Assembly (NCBI GenBank): GCA_905236405.1
Contig: CAJOQB010000214.1
Location: forward strand, 1-13,951
Source of the DNA: an uncultured Bacteroidales bacterium
Lineage (GTDB): Bacteria > Bacteroidota > Bacteroidia > Bacteroidales > P3
DNA length: 13,951 bases
Reading direction: 5' to 3'
The position numbers and the translations under genes are program-made. Under the pieces are notes generated by a model. The model was given only the letters and a program-made list of their open reading frames with translations, was not told the origin of the DNA and ran no database searches. This document shows positions 13,398-13,951 of this stretch, in pieces (within the stretch, counting starts at the first letter, position 1; each line of letters starts with the position of its first letter).

Positions 13398-13951
13398 ATG
13401 ACTGCAAAATACTGTATCATCATGGCCGGCGGCATCGGGAGCCGCTTCTGGCCGTTAAGCAAGAACAACTATCCCAAACAATTTCTCGACGTGTTGGGCA
13501 CCGGAAAGAGTTTCATCCGCAGCACCTTCGAGCGGTTCCATCCCATCGTGCCCGCCGAGAACTTCCTCGTGGTCACCAACGCCGCCTATCGCGACCTTGT
13601 ATTGCAACACCTCCCCGAGCTGAAACCCGACCAAGTGCTGTGCGAGCCCATGCGCCGCAACACCGCCCCCTGCATCGCCTTTGCCACATGGCATATCCGG
13701 AGCCGTTGCCCCAACGCCGCCATCGTCGTCACCCCCGCTGACCATCTGGTCATCAACGAGCACGAGTTCCAGCAAGTCATCGCCACTGGCTTCGACTTCG
13801 TCGCACAGCCGCAGCACACCGACGCCCTGCTGACCATCGGCATACGCCCCTCGCGGCCCGAGACAGGCTACGGCTACATCGAGGTAGCCCCCGAGCATCA
13901 GCCCCGCCACCCACGCGAAGTCGTCGAGATGGCCTCCTTCAAAGAGAAACC
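13398..13951 (+). CDS. manC: Mannose-1-phosphate guanylyltransferase (3' end outside window)
   Basis: Makes GDP-mannose from mannose-1-phosphate and GTP, the step after ManA and phosphomannomutase. The reading frame is open from ATG 13398 to the window edge (184 codons). The start MTAKYCIIMAGGIGSRFWPL contains the nucleotidyltransferase signature GGxGxRxWP, continued by SKNNYPKQFLDVLG. Further motifs are VVTNAAYRDLV, EPMRRNTAPCIAFATW, AIVVTPADHLV (the catalytic metal-binding Asp loop) and IGIRPSRPETGYGYIE. All are typical of ManC-type enzymes. Whether it has a fused C-terminal isomerase (type II) or is the short form cannot be seen here. Confidence 0.95.
   Translation, partial: MTAKYCIIMAGGIGSRFWPLSKNNYPKQFLDVLGTGKSFIRSTFERFHPIVPAENFLVVTNAAYRDLVLQHLPELKPDQVLCEPMRRNTAPCIAFATWHIRSRCPNAAIVVTPADHLVINEHEFQQVIATGFDFVAQPQHTDALLTIGIRPSRPETGYGYIEVAPEHQPRHPREVVEMASFKEK

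Noticed and set aside
13295..13468. Upstream extension of trpS
   Set aside because: It would cross the divergent promoter and the manC start; TrpRS proteins begin at the MSKEIVCSGI segment.

Overview
The window is about 14 kb of compact bacterial chromosome, slightly GC-rich. It almost certainly comes from the phylum Bacteroidetes, order Bacteroidales; I cannot name the genus from sequence alone. Three things point there: the gene set (CoaX-type pantothenate kinase, lipoprotein-type LptC, an M28 glutaminyl-cyclase-like lipoprotein, a small Rieske-like lipoprotein), two intergenic matches to the Bacteroidetes -7 promoter box TAnnTTTG, and start codons without clear Shine-Dalgarno sequences. 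I see no mobile element, CRISPR array, rRNA or phage gene. No gene-free stretch exceeds about 180 bases.

Layout. Positions 1-618 hold the 3' end of infB, a hairpin and a tRNA-Arg(CCU). Positions 685-7240 form a forward block: pth, coaX, an outer-membrane beta-barrel protein, a TPR protein, lptC, a membrane-anchored helix-hairpin-helix protein and lpxD. Most of these are tightly spaced; the one clear break (about 114 bp) is in front of the TPR gene. Positions 7241-9744 are a reverse-strand block, in transcription order: a tiny cationic lipoprotein, a secreted thioredoxin-like protein and manA. It converges on lpxD with no base between the two stop codons. Positions 9925-12273 are a forward block: a small two-helix membrane protein, efp, then (after a terminator hairpin) a glutaminyl-cyclase-like lipoprotein overlapping a Rieske-like lipoprotein. 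At the right end reverse-strand trpS is divergent from manC, which runs off the window.

How the genes fit together. Much of the window concerns the cell envelope: lipid A acylation (LpxD), LPS transport (LptC), an outer-membrane barrel, secreted TPR and thioredoxin-like proteins, and two steps of GDP-mannose supply (ManA and ManC, in separate units). The glutaminyl-cyclase-like protein ties several together, because three exported proteins here have predicted signal-peptidase-I sites placing Gln at mature position +1, as in the Bacteroidetes 'Q-rule'.

The observations most worth a second look are a 40-residue His/Cys/Asp-rich repeat tail on ManA, a Rieske-like lipoprotein with four cysteines where two Cys and two His are normal, and an 18-bp hairpin at the start of lptC, a gene with no usable ATG. 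I found no gene cluster that I would call a wholly undescribed system.
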